A DNA stretch of 64,000 nt, taken from NCBI RefSeq assembly GCF_047495495.1, contig NZ_CP179930.1:2604001-2668000 (forward strand). The letters are read 5' to 3'. Below are positions 9,008-17,558 of this stretch, in pieces. The position numbers and the translations under genes are program-made. The stretch is from Zymobacter sp047495495 (GTDB lineage: Bacteria; Pseudomonadota; Gammaproteobacteria; Pseudomonadales; Halomonadaceae). Within the stretch, counting starts at the first letter, position 1; each line of letters begins with the position of its first letter. The notes under the pieces are model-generated. The model saw only the letters and a list, made by a program, of their open reading frames with translations. It made no database searches and was not told the DNA's origin.

Positions 9008-9700
9008 ATGGACGTAACAGAAGTAGTGCACTGGGGACGCGATCTGGACGAATACTGCCAGATGTTCGCGCTGACGGATCAGGACCTCGACAAGCGTATT
9101 CTGGGCTGCAGCGATGGGCCTGCCTGTTTTAATGCCGAAATGACCCGTCAAAAACGCAGCGTCGTCTCTTTCGACCCACTTTACGGCCTGCCCCTTGCGC
9201 ATATCGAAGAACGCGTCCGACAAGGGTCAGAATTCGGCCGTTCGTATTCGAGCACCCATCGTCACGACCTATTCCGCTGGGAAACTCAAGGGTATACCGA
9301 CGTAGACGATGTTGCCGACCGCCATGATGCCGCCATGTCTTTGTTCTTAGAGGATTTCCGGACAGAAGGTGAAGGTCAACGCTACGTGGCGGGCGGTCTT
9401 CCAGAATTGCCTTTTGCCGATGACAGCTTCGATCTGGCGCTATGCGGGCACTTCCTCTTTCTATATAGCCACTTGCTGTCACTTCGCTACCACCTCGACA
9501 GCATTCATCAGCTACTGCGCGTAGCACGCGAAGTGCGTATTCATCCGCTGATCGACTTGACGCCAGCACGTTCACCCTATGTTGAACCGGTCATGAACGC
9601 GCTGCGCGCAGAAGGACACCACGTCAACCTACTGGATCTCGGCAGCTATGAACGTCTTGCAAACGGCGGCAACACAACGCTGCAAATTTGCCGCCGGTAG
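9008..9700 (+). CDS. SAM-dependent methyltransferase-like protein
   Basis: A 230-residue soluble protein with a class I methyltransferase pattern. ILGCSDGPACFNAEM (residues 30-44) takes the place of the glycine-rich SAM motif, VVSFDPLYG (52-60) the acidic second strand, and LPFADDSFDLALCGHFLF (132-149) the post-I region. A C-terminal strand pair (RIHPL, LLDLGSYER) closes the fold. It resembles a conserved uncharacterised proteobacterial family whose substrate I do not know. The gene stands alone. Confidence 0.7.
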   Translation: MDVTEVVHWGRDLDEYCQMFALTDQDLDKRILGCSDGPACFNAEMTRQKRSVVSFDPLYGLPLAHIEERVRQGSEFGRSYSSTHRHDLFRWETQGYTDVDDVADRHDAAMSLFLEDFRTEGEGQRYVAGGLPELPFADDSFDLALCGHFLFLYSHLLSLRYHLDSIHQLLRVAREVRIHPLIDLTPARSPYVEPVMNALRAEGHHVNLLDLGSYERLANGGNTTLQICRR

Positions 9701-9827
9701 CGACCTAGGGACGGTTTCATAACCTGAGCGATGGCTTCTGCCCTTTCTAAAATAGCCGGTTTCTCGCGCAATGCTGTGGTTTGACGTCCCTTCAATGGCA
9801 CAGGTATTGGGGTTATAAAACAGGCTT

Positions 9828-10342
9828 TTAGTACCAGTAAACCGGCCAGCGCACAGGGTGGCGGCGCAGGCGATGCAGCAGCCAGGCAATCACGACGAGA
9901 GTGACCGCACCGGCCAGCACAGGTGTGACCAAAAACGTCCAGCTGTGCATGCCCGCCAGTGTGATCATCAAAGGGTTGCCTCCCGCGGGAGGATGCACCA
10001 CACGCAGTGCCTGCATCGCAGCAATGCCTAGCCCCGTCGCCAGCGCACAGACCCACAGGCTATCACCGAGCAGGTTTATTGCCGCCAACCCAATGAACGT
10101 GGTCAGCACGTGACCACCGATCACATTGCGCGGCTGAGCCAGCGGTGCATTGTGCACAGCAATACGCACGATGCACCGAAGGATGCGATCAACAGCGGCA
10201 CGCTCGACTGCAGCGCAAGCCATGCCAGCGCACCAATACCCAGCGTACCCCCGATGAATCCCAGCAGAATGTCACGCCACTCAGGGCGGGCCGGCGCTGC
10301 AGAGCGCCATCGAGATCGAGGTTGAGAAGACACGCGCACCAC
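9828..10342 (-). pseudogene. HPP family membrane protein, interrupted by a frameshift
   Basis: Two overlapping minus-strand frames together read as one HPP-family integral membrane protein. The first (from a GTG at 10342) carries LLGFIGGTLGIGAL and SFGASCVLL. The second carries APLAQPRNVIGGH, which in intact homologues follows within a few residues, and then VVHPPAGGNPL, the motif that names the family, through to 9828. The frame changes by one base at about 10155-10162, with no slippery heptamer. It is therefore a mutation or a sequencing error rather than programmed shifting. It faces a TetR regulator across a palindromic operator, which suggests it was that regulator's target. Confidence 0.75.
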
Positions 10343-10352
10343 TCCATGATAA

Positions 10353-10372
10353 TGTACAGACAGGTCTGTACA
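10353..10372. promoter_or_regulatory. 20-bp perfect palindromic operator
   Basis: TGTACAGAC-AG-GTCTGTACA, a perfect inverted repeat between the divergent HPP and TetR genes. Its size, symmetry and position fit the operator of the TetR regulator that follows, which would control itself and the HPP gene. Confidence 0.75.
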
Positions 10373-10425
10373 CTACGCCGCATGACCACCGCTGTAAACC
10401 CCACTCCAAACGCCAAGGAGCGTCT

Positions 10426-10983
10426 ATGAGCAAACGGACGGATATCCTGGAAACGGCCTTGGCACTCTTCAATGCCAATGGCTATATCGCTGTCGGTGTC
10501 GATCGCATCCGCGACGAAGCGGGGGCCTCCAAGATGACGCTATACAAGCATTTTCCCAGCAAGGACGTACTGATTCGGGAAGTACTGGCACTGCGCCATC
10601 AACAGTTGGCCGACGCCATCACTCGCGCCGTTGAGGCCGCGCCCAAGCCTGAAGAACGGCTGCGCTGCCTGCTCGAGTGGCACCATCAATGGTTCAAGCA
10701 GCCGGATTTTCATGGCTGCATGTTCATCAAGGCACTGGATGAGCACCCCCGCCATGCCGCTATCATCGACGCGGTGCGCCGACACAAACAGTGGCTGACG
10801 CAGCTCATCGCGACGCTGCTGGCAGAGATGGGAACGTCCGACACCGAACAGTGGGCCGCCGTGCTCTGCATGCAGCTGGACGGCGCGATCGTTCATGCCG
10901 CTCTGTTCGACGACCCGACGGCAGCCGACCGCGCCTGGCAGGTGGCCTGCCGTGTACCCGGATGCCTCAAGGAGAACGGCTAG
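10426..10983 (+). CDS. TetR family transcriptional regulator
   Basis: A 185-residue repressor. Residues 1-47 form the TetR helix-turn-helix, ending in ASKMTLYKHFPSKDVLI. The rest is a helical ligand-binding domain. AAGGAG lies six bases before the ATG. It is divergent from the HPP-type membrane gene and separated from it by a perfect palindrome, the usual layout of an autoregulated TetR pair. The inducer is unknown. Confidence 0.9.
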   Translation: MSKRTDILETALALFNANGYIAVGVDRIRDEAGASKMTLYKHFPSKDVLIREVLALRHQQLADAITRAVEAAPKPEERLRCLLEWHHQWFKQPDFHGCMFIKALDEHPRHAAIIDAVRRHKQWLTQLIATLLAEMGTSDTEQWAAVLCMQLDGAIVHAALFDDPTAADRAWQVACRVPGCLKENG

Positions 10984-11019
10984 GGCATCTCCTTCGCTAT
11001 GTCAGGTTGAACAGCGACT

Positions 11020-11628
11020 TTACTGCGCGCTGGCATCACCGTCAGAGAGCGGCGCTTTTGCATGCCGTGGCCGCGTCTGCCAGTGCTCAACGATCGCGCA
11101 GGCTTCCGCATACAGCGTTGGATCGCCTTCCTTGAGTCCCGGCAGGCTTATGGCCATCTCATCCATGAAGATGCGGGCGAACCCCTTGCCGTAACGACGA
11201 ATCGTGATGCTGTTGTCGATAAGATCGGCCAACTTGACGGTCTTGCAGGCTGGCGACTGCTGGGCCGAGTGTGCGTGGTCGATCGCCTTACGCACCTTGC
11301 GGTTGCCATCTTCCAGCCGCGAGACATCGGTCAGCCCAGCCACCAGAACGGCAACTTCAGCTCCGAACTCCCGCTGAATCTCTTCAATGGTGACGGCAGT
11401 ATCTTCAACCACATCGTGCAACCAGGCGGCCGCGATCATGTCAGGCGTATGCGGCACGCTGGCAACCCGTTCGGCAACGCGCTGTGGGTGCACGATATAA
11501 GGGTCGTCGGTGTACTTGCGCCGCTGGTCGATGGCGGCATGGGCTGCGGTGGCAAAGGTGCGTGCACGCTCAATGAGCCATTGCCCAGCATCAAGCGGCG
11601 TCATCACGACGGTCGTCGGCTCAGTCAT
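11020..11628 (-). CDS. single-domain HD hydrolase, MESH1/SpoT-HD-like
   Basis: A 202-residue protein made of one HD domain like the hydrolase half of SpoT. It has HPQRVAERV, then AAWLHDVVEDT (the HD and ED pairs), then KTVKLADLIDN, the metal and nucleotide signature of RSH hydrolases. No synthetase or TGS/ACT domain follows, so it resembles small alarmone hydrolases of the MESH1 type. The expected reaction is removal of the 3' pyrophosphate of (p)ppGpp, although some relatives act on NADPH or other nucleotides. The start at 11628 is preferred over upstream codons because the protein then begins at the conserved region. Confidence 0.8.
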   Translation of the reverse strand: MTEPTTVVMTPLDAGQWLIERARTFATAAHAAIDQRRKYTDDPYIVHPQRVAERVASVPHTPDMIAAAWLHDVVEDTAVTIEEIQREFGAEVAVLVAGLTDVSRLEDGNRKVRKAIDHAHSAQQSPACKTVKLADLIDNSITIRRYGKGFARIFMDEMAISLPGLKEGDPTLYAEACAIVEHWQTRPRHAKAPLSDGDASAQ

Positions 11629-11849
11629 ACGGCCTATCCTTCCTTTTGTTCTGGTGTTCTGGCAGCAACGTCTGCCGCTGGTCATCTCTCTTACGGTACC
11701 CCACATCAAGTACGAAGTGCATCAATGCGGCTACGTCCCTGATAACAAAAGTGTTGCTGCTTTGCGCCGCTTCTTTCAGTGGTATGCGGGAGACCCTGCA
11801 TCATTACAGGAAAATGCCCCGGCACGAGCAGAAAGCAAGTGCCCGAAAC

Positions 11850-11881
11850 GACAAAAAGCCCCCGCCACAAAGGCGGGGGAG
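11850..11881 (-). terminator. terminator of the tail operon
   Basis: CCCCCGCC and GGCGGGGG around a 5-base loop. On the minus strand the stem is followed by CTTTTTG. It lies 30 bases after the last tail gene, and no gene follows before it, so the tail locus ends here. Confidence 0.9.
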
Positions 11882-11911
11882 AACGTGTCGATGCACGGCG
11901 CCATAGCAAAG

Positions 11912-12922
11912 CTATGACGCAGGTCGGGTCGCTTCTATTTCGCAGACATAGCCTGCGCCGGAGCCGTTGGACGCCGTCACTTTGTCGATGGACCAACTGC
12001 CGCGCATGGCTTGCGGCCACGTATCATCGAGCTGGATAAGCCCTTCGGCAGCCAGCAATGGATTGCCGGGCACCCGCAGCGAGATTCGGGCGCGCTCGCG
12101 CTGCTTGCGTCGGTGCTCGTTTTCGGCCGCCACCGTGGCGTCCTTTTCACTCGCCCACGTCTGCTGAAGGGTCATGAACGGTGCTTCACCCACCGTCACG
12201 GTATTGCCCTGCGCCTTCTTGTCATCCCACCACTTGGCCTTACAGCCCGAATATAGCGGCCGCGAGTCGTAGCTCACCGAGGCGTCGATAAAGCAGTGCT
12301 CGTCCGGCTGCTGGTTCTGCGGTACCGAGTAGGTGATCGTCGGCAGCGTTTCACCCGAGATCATTTTCACATTGCCGCGCCGCGCCATGACGTACAGGCT
12401 GTTCCACGGTTTGGCAACCGCATCGTAGCGGCCCGCGATACGGGTCATAAACGACATATCGGTTTCATTGGTCTGGTCGATATGCTCGATCACGATACCG
12501 TCCAGCGCCCCTTCGATGCGGGGCGAAAAGCCGTGCCGAGCGGTCAATTGCCGAAAGAGATTGCCCAGCGTAATGGGGCCGTAGCTGGCCGAGCGTCGTT
12601 CACGGAAGCCGGTATCGTCGGCTTTCTGGAACGGCGCGGCCGTCGCCTCGATATCAATTTGAGGTGGAAACAGATGGCATTCAACGGACGAGATGATGAA
12701 CTCGCCTTTGTCGATGACCTCACTTTCCCGATAGCCCACGTGCAGGCTGATCTTCTCTCCCTCAGCAGGCATACCATCGACGCCGTGGGTATCGACCTTC
12801 AGCGTCAGCTTGTCGGATTCGATACCCGAGGCGTCGACGTGCGACCAGCTGATAAGCCGCGCATTGATCAGTGCTTCGTGGGCACCGTGCACGGTCACTT
12901 TCGGGGTATAACCTATGCTCAT
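11912..12922 (-). CDS. baseplate hub protein, P2 gpD-like
   Basis: A 336-residue late-control/hub protein of the P2 gpD family (T4 gp27-like hub). It has the N-terminal stretch LISWSHVDASGIESDKL, the mid-protein LGNLFRQLTARHG and the C-terminal WSIDKVTASNGSGAGYVCEIEA. It forms the ring on which the gpV spike sits. The ATG at 12922 (MSIGYTPK) is chosen over upstream codons that would overlap gene X. Last gene of the tail cluster, as in P2 and R-type pyocins. Confidence 0.88.
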   Translation of the reverse strand: MSIGYTPKVTVHGAHEALINARLISWSHVDASGIESDKLTLKVDTHGVDGMPAEGEKISLHVGYRESEVIDKGEFIISSVECHLFPPQIDIEATAAPFQKADDTGFRERRSASYGPITLGNLFRQLTARHGFSPRIEGALDGIVIEHIDQTNETDMSFMTRIAGRYDAVAKPWNSLYVMARRGNVKMISGETLPTITYSVPQNQQPDEHCFIDASVSYDSRPLYSGCKAKWWDDKKAQGNTVTVGEAPFMTLQQTWASEKDATVAAENEHRRKQRERARISLRVPGNPLLAAEGLIQLDDTWPQAMRGSWSIDKVTASNGSGAGYVCEIEATRPAS

Positions 12923-12932
12923 GATGTCGCCC

Positions 12933-13145
12933 TCAATCCCATACCGTAACGGCTTGACGCACTTCGGCGTCACGCGCCTCCAGCACGGGAAGGCGGACGA
13001 TCACCCCAGCTGGTAGGATGGGCCCGTATTCTGCCAGCCCCAGATTGAGCGCCCACAGGGCTTCCTCGGCATCATCGTCGCTGCGTCCCGTTTCGCGGTA
13101 CAGCAGCGCATTGACGGTATCGCCTGCGCGTGTCCTAACCCACAT
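12933..13145 (-). CDS. tail protein X, LysM-like
   Basis: A 70-residue protein like P2 gpX: RAGDTVNALLYRETGRSD, then LNLGLAEYGPILPAGVIVRLP, ending VTVWD. It is a small LysM-like fold at the baseplate or tail end. The ATG at 13145 has GGAG seven bases upstream. It overlaps the end of gene U by 11 bases. Confidence 0.85.
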   Translation of the reverse strand: MWVRTRAGDTVNALLYRETGRSDDDAEEALWALNLGLAEYGPILPAGVIVRLPVLEARDAEVRQAVTVWD

Positions 13146-13521
13146 TGGCAAACTCCTTCAGCTCCAGATCCCAGTCGATAACCATCGCGGTACCATCATC
13201 AATGATCTGTGACTGGTTCTCGGCAATCGATTCGATCCGATAGCGCCCCCAGTTACGTCCCAGTGCGTCGATCAACGACCACGGCTGGCGAGAGGCCTGC
13301 ATCTTACGCAGCGTATCCAGTCCTGCCATGCCGGCCGACCGGAAGGCCGTGCCTTTCAGACGCAGGCTTTCCAGCCCTTGGCCGTTGTTGTAGGAAAAGG
13401 GCTTGGCATCGATCAGCTCGATTTCCTTCCACCCACCGCTGGTGGTCCTCGACAGGGACTCATAAGGGAAACCGGAGGCAATGGAAAAGGCAAAATCGCC
13501 CAGCATCATTTGTATATACAT
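13135..13521 (-). CDS. tail protein U, tail terminator-like
   Basis: A 128-residue protein of the P2 gpU family (MMLGDFAFSI near the N-terminus, then W-K-E-I-E and a C-terminal IDWDLELKEF). In P2 this protein acts at tail completion. It lies between the tape measure and gene X, as in P2-type tails. Confidence 0.88.
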   Translation of the reverse strand: MYIQMMLGDFAFSIASGFPYESLSRTTSGGWKEIELIDAKPFSYNNGQGLESLRLKGTAFRSAGMAGLDTLRKMQASRQPWSLIDALGRNWGRYRIESIAENQSQIIDDGTAMVIDWDLELKEFANVG

Positions 13522-13538
13522 GCGTTGTCTCCTAGTGC

Positions 13539-16500
13539 TCAGCCGTTAGCCGCGTCGGTCAGGCCAGCATTCATACGGCGATCCAGCGGACTGCTTGCAA
13601 CAGGGTGGCCACCCGCCAGCTCGCTGCGCAGACGCTGGAGCAGCTGGTCTATCAGCTGTTGGTTCTGGGCGGCATCACCGCTGGCGTGAAGCGTGACATT
13701 AACGTTCTGTGTCACGGTGGTGTTGGTGCTGGAAGTGCTGTTGACGACCGCATCCGCTTTGGATTTCGGGTCGTCGAGGCGCGATGCAGGCAGCGTCTTG
13801 GACGCGTCCATGGTTTTAGTTTTCAGCGCGCTGTCGTCATCGCCGAAGAAGTAATCCCAGAGGCGCTTGGGCGTGTTGCTGTCAGGCAACAGCGACAGTG
13901 CATGTTCCTTGAGAGAGGCCAGCATCTGTCCGCCCTGTTCGCGGAGGTGGGTCCAGATTTCACGGCCGCGTTCGGCCAGAGAACCTGCCAGCGACTTGAG
14001 CGAGTCGATACCCAGCAGATTCGAGGCGGCGCCTTTCAGTGAATTCACCAGCGTACGGCCCTGCTCGCGTACGGACTGCCATACACGACGGCCCATGCCT
14101 GCGAGCGTCTGACCGATCGAGTCGAACGGCACCTTGCTCAGCAGGCCTTTTGCCGTACTAAACAGATGCGAACCTTGATCACGGATCGTCTGCCAAGCGC
14201 TGGAACCCAGCTCGGCGATTTTCCCGCCGATCGCCTTGAACGGTACTGCGTTCAGCATGCCCTTGGCCGCACCGGTAACGGAGTTCAGCATGCTGCTGCC
14301 TTTCTCGCGCAGAGACTGCCAGGCACTGCTTCCCATATCGGCCAGCTTGCTGCCCATCGACTTCATGGTATCCATGCTGGGTAACAGCATGGTCAGCGGT
14401 GAGGCTCTTTTGGCGATAGTGGCCGCTTTGCTCAGCCAGCCTTCGTTCTGCTCGCCGTCCTTCTTATCCTTGCTACCGCCGGTGAACCAGTCGTAGACGC
14501 CCGCAGCCTTGTCGCCCAGCCATTCACCGGCCGCGCTACCGCCGAGGCTCCCCAGTACGCCCCCGACGATCCCCCCGATGGCCGTACCCACCACGGGCAC
14601 GACCGAGCCGATCGCGGCCCCCGCAGCGGCACCCGCCAAGCCACCGCCCCAACCACCGGCAGCGGAACCTGCCGCCTTGCCGACCTGATGGGAATCACCA
14701 TTGGCGAGCCCTTCCGCCAGATTCCAGCCGTCTTGCAGCAAGCCCAGCGGTTTAAAGAGCTTACCGGCCAGTTTACCGGCACCTTTCAGGGCACCGCTGC
14801 CCATCACTTTGGAAACCAGACCACCGCCACCGGAGAATATCCCCGCTGCTTTGGACATCAGCCCGCTGCCACCTTTGAATAGCGACGCGCCCTTCGACAT
14901 CACACCATGCAGCAGGCCATCGCCGCTGAGCAGCTCGCTTCCGAGCCCGGCCAGCGCGATCTTTCCGATACGCGAACCGCCAAGCCGTCCAAGAAAGCCG
15001 CCGAACTTCGTGCGCCCAAAGCGTTTCAGCATGGCCCTCGCCTGACGTACAGCGCGATTGCCCTTCCTACCCCCCCTGCGCCCTCCACGTTTACCCGACC
15101 GTTCAAAGTCACTGTCACCGCCAAAGCCATCGGCGGAAGATGCCGTGGAGTCCAACTCGGCAATACGCAGAGCCAGCTTGTGGACAGCGCCAGCAGCCTT
15201 CTTAGCATTTGAGGCCAGCGCGGTATTACCGGAACGACCACTAGAACCGCCCCCGAAGATATTCTTGACGTCGGAAGCAAGGAACTTGAGGCCAGAGAAG
15301 GCGGCTTTGAAGCCTATCGCTACCGCTTTGCCTGCCATAAGCGTTGCCGCAATCCCCCCGATCCCCTTCATAAGCGCTGGGTGCGCTTCAAGGAAATTGT
15401 TCAGGCCGCGCACCAGCAGGGTCACGTCGTCGACCACCGCCTTGGTCACCGGCACCAGCGATTCACTCATCAACAGCGAAAAGCGTTCGAACTCGCTGTT
15501 CATCTGGCCAAAATGCACCTTGGCCGTGTCGTTGATGGCGGCGGCCTTGCCCGCCATCGTATCGCTGGCAGCAACGGGATATTTTTCCTTGCCGTCTTTG
15601 TCGATCTCCGAATGCGTCTTCAGACGCGCTTCGCGCAGCTGGTCACCCAAAGAGGTTTTCTGACCATCCTGTTCTTCAGTCTTCAACGCCCTGACGATCT
15701 TCTGACCGTCAGCGCCGAACAGCTGTGTGGCCAGCTTCATTTGCGCGGCCGGGTCCATATCGCCCAGCTTGTCGAGCAGCCCGTTAAGCGTGCCCATCAT
15801 GTCTTTCTGCATGGCGGCATACAGCTCAGCGCCACTGCCGAAGCCCAACCGCTTAGCGTCGCCTGCCGACAGATTGCCGGCCGTCGAGAAGCTCTTCATC
15901 ATGCTGGCAAAGCTGCTGCTGGCTTCGCCCTGATCCATGCCCCCTTTCAGCAGTGTGGCAACCAACGCCGCACTGTCTTCCTTGGAAACACCAATTTTGT
16001 CAGCCCAAGCCCCGCTGGTTGCTAACGCGCCGCCGATCTCACTGACGCGAACCTCCAACGCACTGCCGACCGCTGTCATCCGGTCACCGAATCGGGTGAA
16101 TTCTTCTTCCGATTTGATGCCTAGCTTGTCATGCAGGTCTCTTACGACAGCGTCAGCTTCCTTAAATGAGGTTCCTGTCGCGGCCGCATACAGACCAATG
16201 TTGCGGGTATAGGCGCCCAGCGTATCGGCGTTGGCGCCTTCAAGACTGTGCGATTGCACAGCCTCCTGTTGAGCCTGAAGGATCGCATCACGATCACCGC
16301 CGGAGGCCACGATGTTCTTATCAGAGGCCAAGCTGCGATTGAGAGTCGCCAGGTGCTGGCGCATCTCTTCGTTGAACCCTGGGATCGACTGGCCGATCAG
16401 GGCAATCTTGGCATCAAAGTCTGCCCCCTTCTGGGCCAGCTGGACCAGCTTGTCCAACTTCTCCTTGCAGGCCTTGAGTTCCCCCAGCGCACCACTGCCA

Positions 16501-16700
16501 CCCTTCGAGTCGCCATCACCACCGCTTCCGCCGGCACTCTTCTTCTCGCCGTCGTCACCGCCCGCTCCTGCCTTGGCGGCATCCAGGCTGGCCAGCATGA
16601 CGCCCAACTGCACGGCTGACGCCTGCAGATCGTTCAGACGCTTAGTGGTCCGCTCGAACTGCAGGCTCATCTTGTTAAATTCAGAACTTGCATCTGCCAC
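13539..16700 (-). CDS. tail tape measure protein, gpT-like
   Basis: A 1053-residue tape measure protein, longer than P2 gpT (about 815 residues). It has an N-terminal helical region with a Gly/Ser-rich linker (about 55-75), a TP901-type tape-measure core (about 170-420), a basic segment around 520-560, and a Gly/Ala-rich hydrophobic stretch (about 690-735, VPVVGTAIGGIVGG). Near the C-terminus are four diverged repeats of about 40 residues, each built on W-x2-x(R)-E/D-x-G. The GTG at 16700 has GAGGAG seven bases upstream and overlaps the end of the E' frame region. Tape length sets tail length in this class of particle. Confidence 0.92.
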   Translation of the reverse strand: MADASSEFNKMSLQFERTTKRLNDLQASAVQLGVMLASLDAAKAGAGGDDGEKKSAGGSGGDGDSKGGSGALGELKACKEKLDKLVQLAQKGADFDAKIALIGQSIPGFNEEMRQHLATLNRSLASDKNIVASGGDRDAILQAQQEAVQSHSLEGANADTLGAYTRNIGLYAAATGTSFKEADAVVRDLHDKLGIKSEEEFTRFGDRMTAVGSALEVRVSEIGGALATSGAWADKIGVSKEDSAALVATLLKGGMDQGEASSSFASMMKSFSTAGNLSAGDAKRLGFGSGAELYAAMQKDMMGTLNGLLDKLGDMDPAAQMKLATQLFGADGQKIVRALKTEEQDGQKTSLGDQLREARLKTHSEIDKDGKEKYPVAASDTMAGKAAAINDTAKVHFGQMNSEFERFSLLMSESLVPVTKAVVDDVTLLVRGLNNFLEAHPALMKGIGGIAATLMAGKAVAIGFKAAFSGLKFLASDVKNIFGGGSSGRSGNTALASNAKKAAGAVHKLALRIAELDSTASSADGFGGDSDFERSGKRGGRRGGRKGNRAVRQARAMLKRFGRTKFGGFLGRLGGSRIGKIALAGLGSELLSGDGLLHGVMSKGASLFKGGSGLMSKAAGIFSGGGGLVSKVMGSGALKGAGKLAGKLFKPLGLLQDGWNLAEGLANGDSHQVGKAAGSAAGGWGGGLAGAAAGAAIGSVVPVVGTAIGGIVGGVLGSLGGSAAGEWLGDKAAGVYDWFTGGSKDKKDGEQNEGWLSKAATIAKRASPLTMLLPSMDTMKSMGSKLADMGSSAWQSLREKGSSMLNSVTGAAKGMLNAVPFKAIGGKIAELGSSAWQTIRDQGSHLFSTAKGLLSKVPFDSIGQTLAGMGRRVWQSVREQGRTLVNSLKGAASNLLGIDSLKSLAGSLAERGREIWTHLREQGGQMLASLKEHALSLLPDSNTPKRLWDYFFGDDDSALKTKTMDASKTLPASRLDDPKSKADAVVNSTSSTNTTVTQNVNVTLHASGDAAQNQQLIDQLLQRLRSELAGGHPVASSPLDRRMNAGLTDAANG

Positions 16701-16704
16701 CAGA

Positions 16705-16868
16705 CTACTCCTCACTCGCGCCCAGACGCTTGAGGGCTAGCTCGTAGCGTCTGAAGGCTTTTGCAGCGTCCCATTCCAGTACCTCTCGCTCACTGACGTG
16801 ATAGACCAGCGGTACGATGTCCGTGATGGTCTCTACATCCCGGTCTGAAACGAGTCCGCCGTTTCGTT
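16705..16868 (-). CDS. E' extension reached by -1 frameshift from gpE
   Basis: Reading the -1 frame after the slippery heptamer gives about 54 residues. These include ETITDIVPLVYHVSEREV, then EWDAAKAFRRYELALKRLG, ending at TAG 16707-16705 just before gene T. This has the character of P2 gpE', which is made only as a gpE-E' fusion and serves as a tail assembly chaperone with the tape measure. No independent start or ribosome binding site is seen, so it should be annotated as part of the frameshifted product of 16833-17408. Confidence 0.82.
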
Positions 16869-17408
16869 CAAAAAATCGTTGATGCGCTCCTGCAGCGTGT
16901 TCCAGTCCGGTACCGAGAGCAGCGCCAGATCCGGCAGCATCAGGCCTGTACAGTGCGCCGTGATGAATTCCGCGCGTTCATACGCTGTCTTGTACTTGGT
17001 CATCAGGCGCGACGCCTTGAGCGTCGGCACGGCCAGCGTCACGGAGGTGATCTGCTCACCGTTGACGGTGATCGGCAGCAGCAGCTCCGGCGCATCCGGG
17101 TCCTGACGAGCCGCGCGGTCGCTACCCATGAAGTGCGCCGCATCCTGAGTCACCAGCTCGGCAATGCGCACGGCCAGCGAGTTGTAGTCAGGACGGCGCA
17201 GCTCCTCCAGCACACTGGCGTCAACGCCACTGCTGACGGACAGCAGTTGGATCAGTCGATCGTCATCGTCGCCATAGGCGTCGATGATGCGTGCGTGATC
17301 ACCATGAAGGATCGGCTTCAGCGCAAGCGTGTCGATCGTCGTGCCATCGGCAGCGGTCAGCGGCCAATGCAGGGAGTACGCGTCGATGGTCCAAGTCGCT
17401 ACGGTCAT
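16833..17408 (-). CDS. tail assembly chaperone gpE
   Basis: A 191-residue protein in the position of P2 gpE, between tail tube and tape measure, but longer than P2 gpE (about 90 residues). The C-terminal half (QITSVTLAVPTLKASRLM to the end) corresponds to the phage tail assembly chaperone family. GAGGAA lies eight bases before the ATG at 17408. The zero frame ends at TAG about 36 bases after a TTTTTTG heptamer; a -1 shift there adds the E' domain. Confidence 0.82.
   Translation of the reverse strand: MTVATWTIDAYSLHWPLTAADGTTIDTLALKPILHGDHARIIDAYGDDDDRLIQLLSVSSGVDASVLEELRRPDYNSLAVRIAELVTQDAAHFMGSDRAARQDPDAPELLLPITVNGEQITSVTLAVPTLKASRLMTKYKTAYERAEFITAHCTGLMLPDLALLSVPDWNTLQERINDFLNETADSFQTGM
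16869..16875 (-). promoter_or_regulatory. T TTT TTG programmed -1 frameshift site
   Basis: In the gpE zero frame the codons read GAT TTT TTG, giving the canonical X XXY YYZ heptamer T TTT TTG. The P2 E/E' frameshift is reported at the same heptamer. The -1 frame stays open for 54 codons with an E'-like sequence. Confidence 0.88.
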
Positions 17409-17471
17409 GGGTTTTTCCTCTATAAATAAGGCAAGTAATCGGAAAACGTCTGGTGGGATGCCAGAAACGGC

Positions 17472-17496
17472 GCGACCGCCAGTGAAAGGCGGTCGC
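17472..17496 (-). other. hairpin between tail tube and gpE genes
   Basis: A 9-bp perfect stem (GCGACCGCC) with a 7-base loop in the 150-bp spacer. The downstream T-run on the minus strand is weak (CCGTTTC), so it is more likely a partial terminator or RNA-stability element that lowers expression of E and T relative to the abundant sheath and tube. Confidence 0.5.
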
Positions 17497-17558
17497 AATG
17501 GACATGCAGAAGTGGAGCGCTGCCGTAATAGCAGGGCAGCGCGATCAACGGGGCAGGT

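Noticed and set aside
10121..10342. Programmed frameshift in the HPP gene
   Set aside because: No slippery heptamer is present at the junction, and the family is not known to use frameshifting; mutation or error is simpler.
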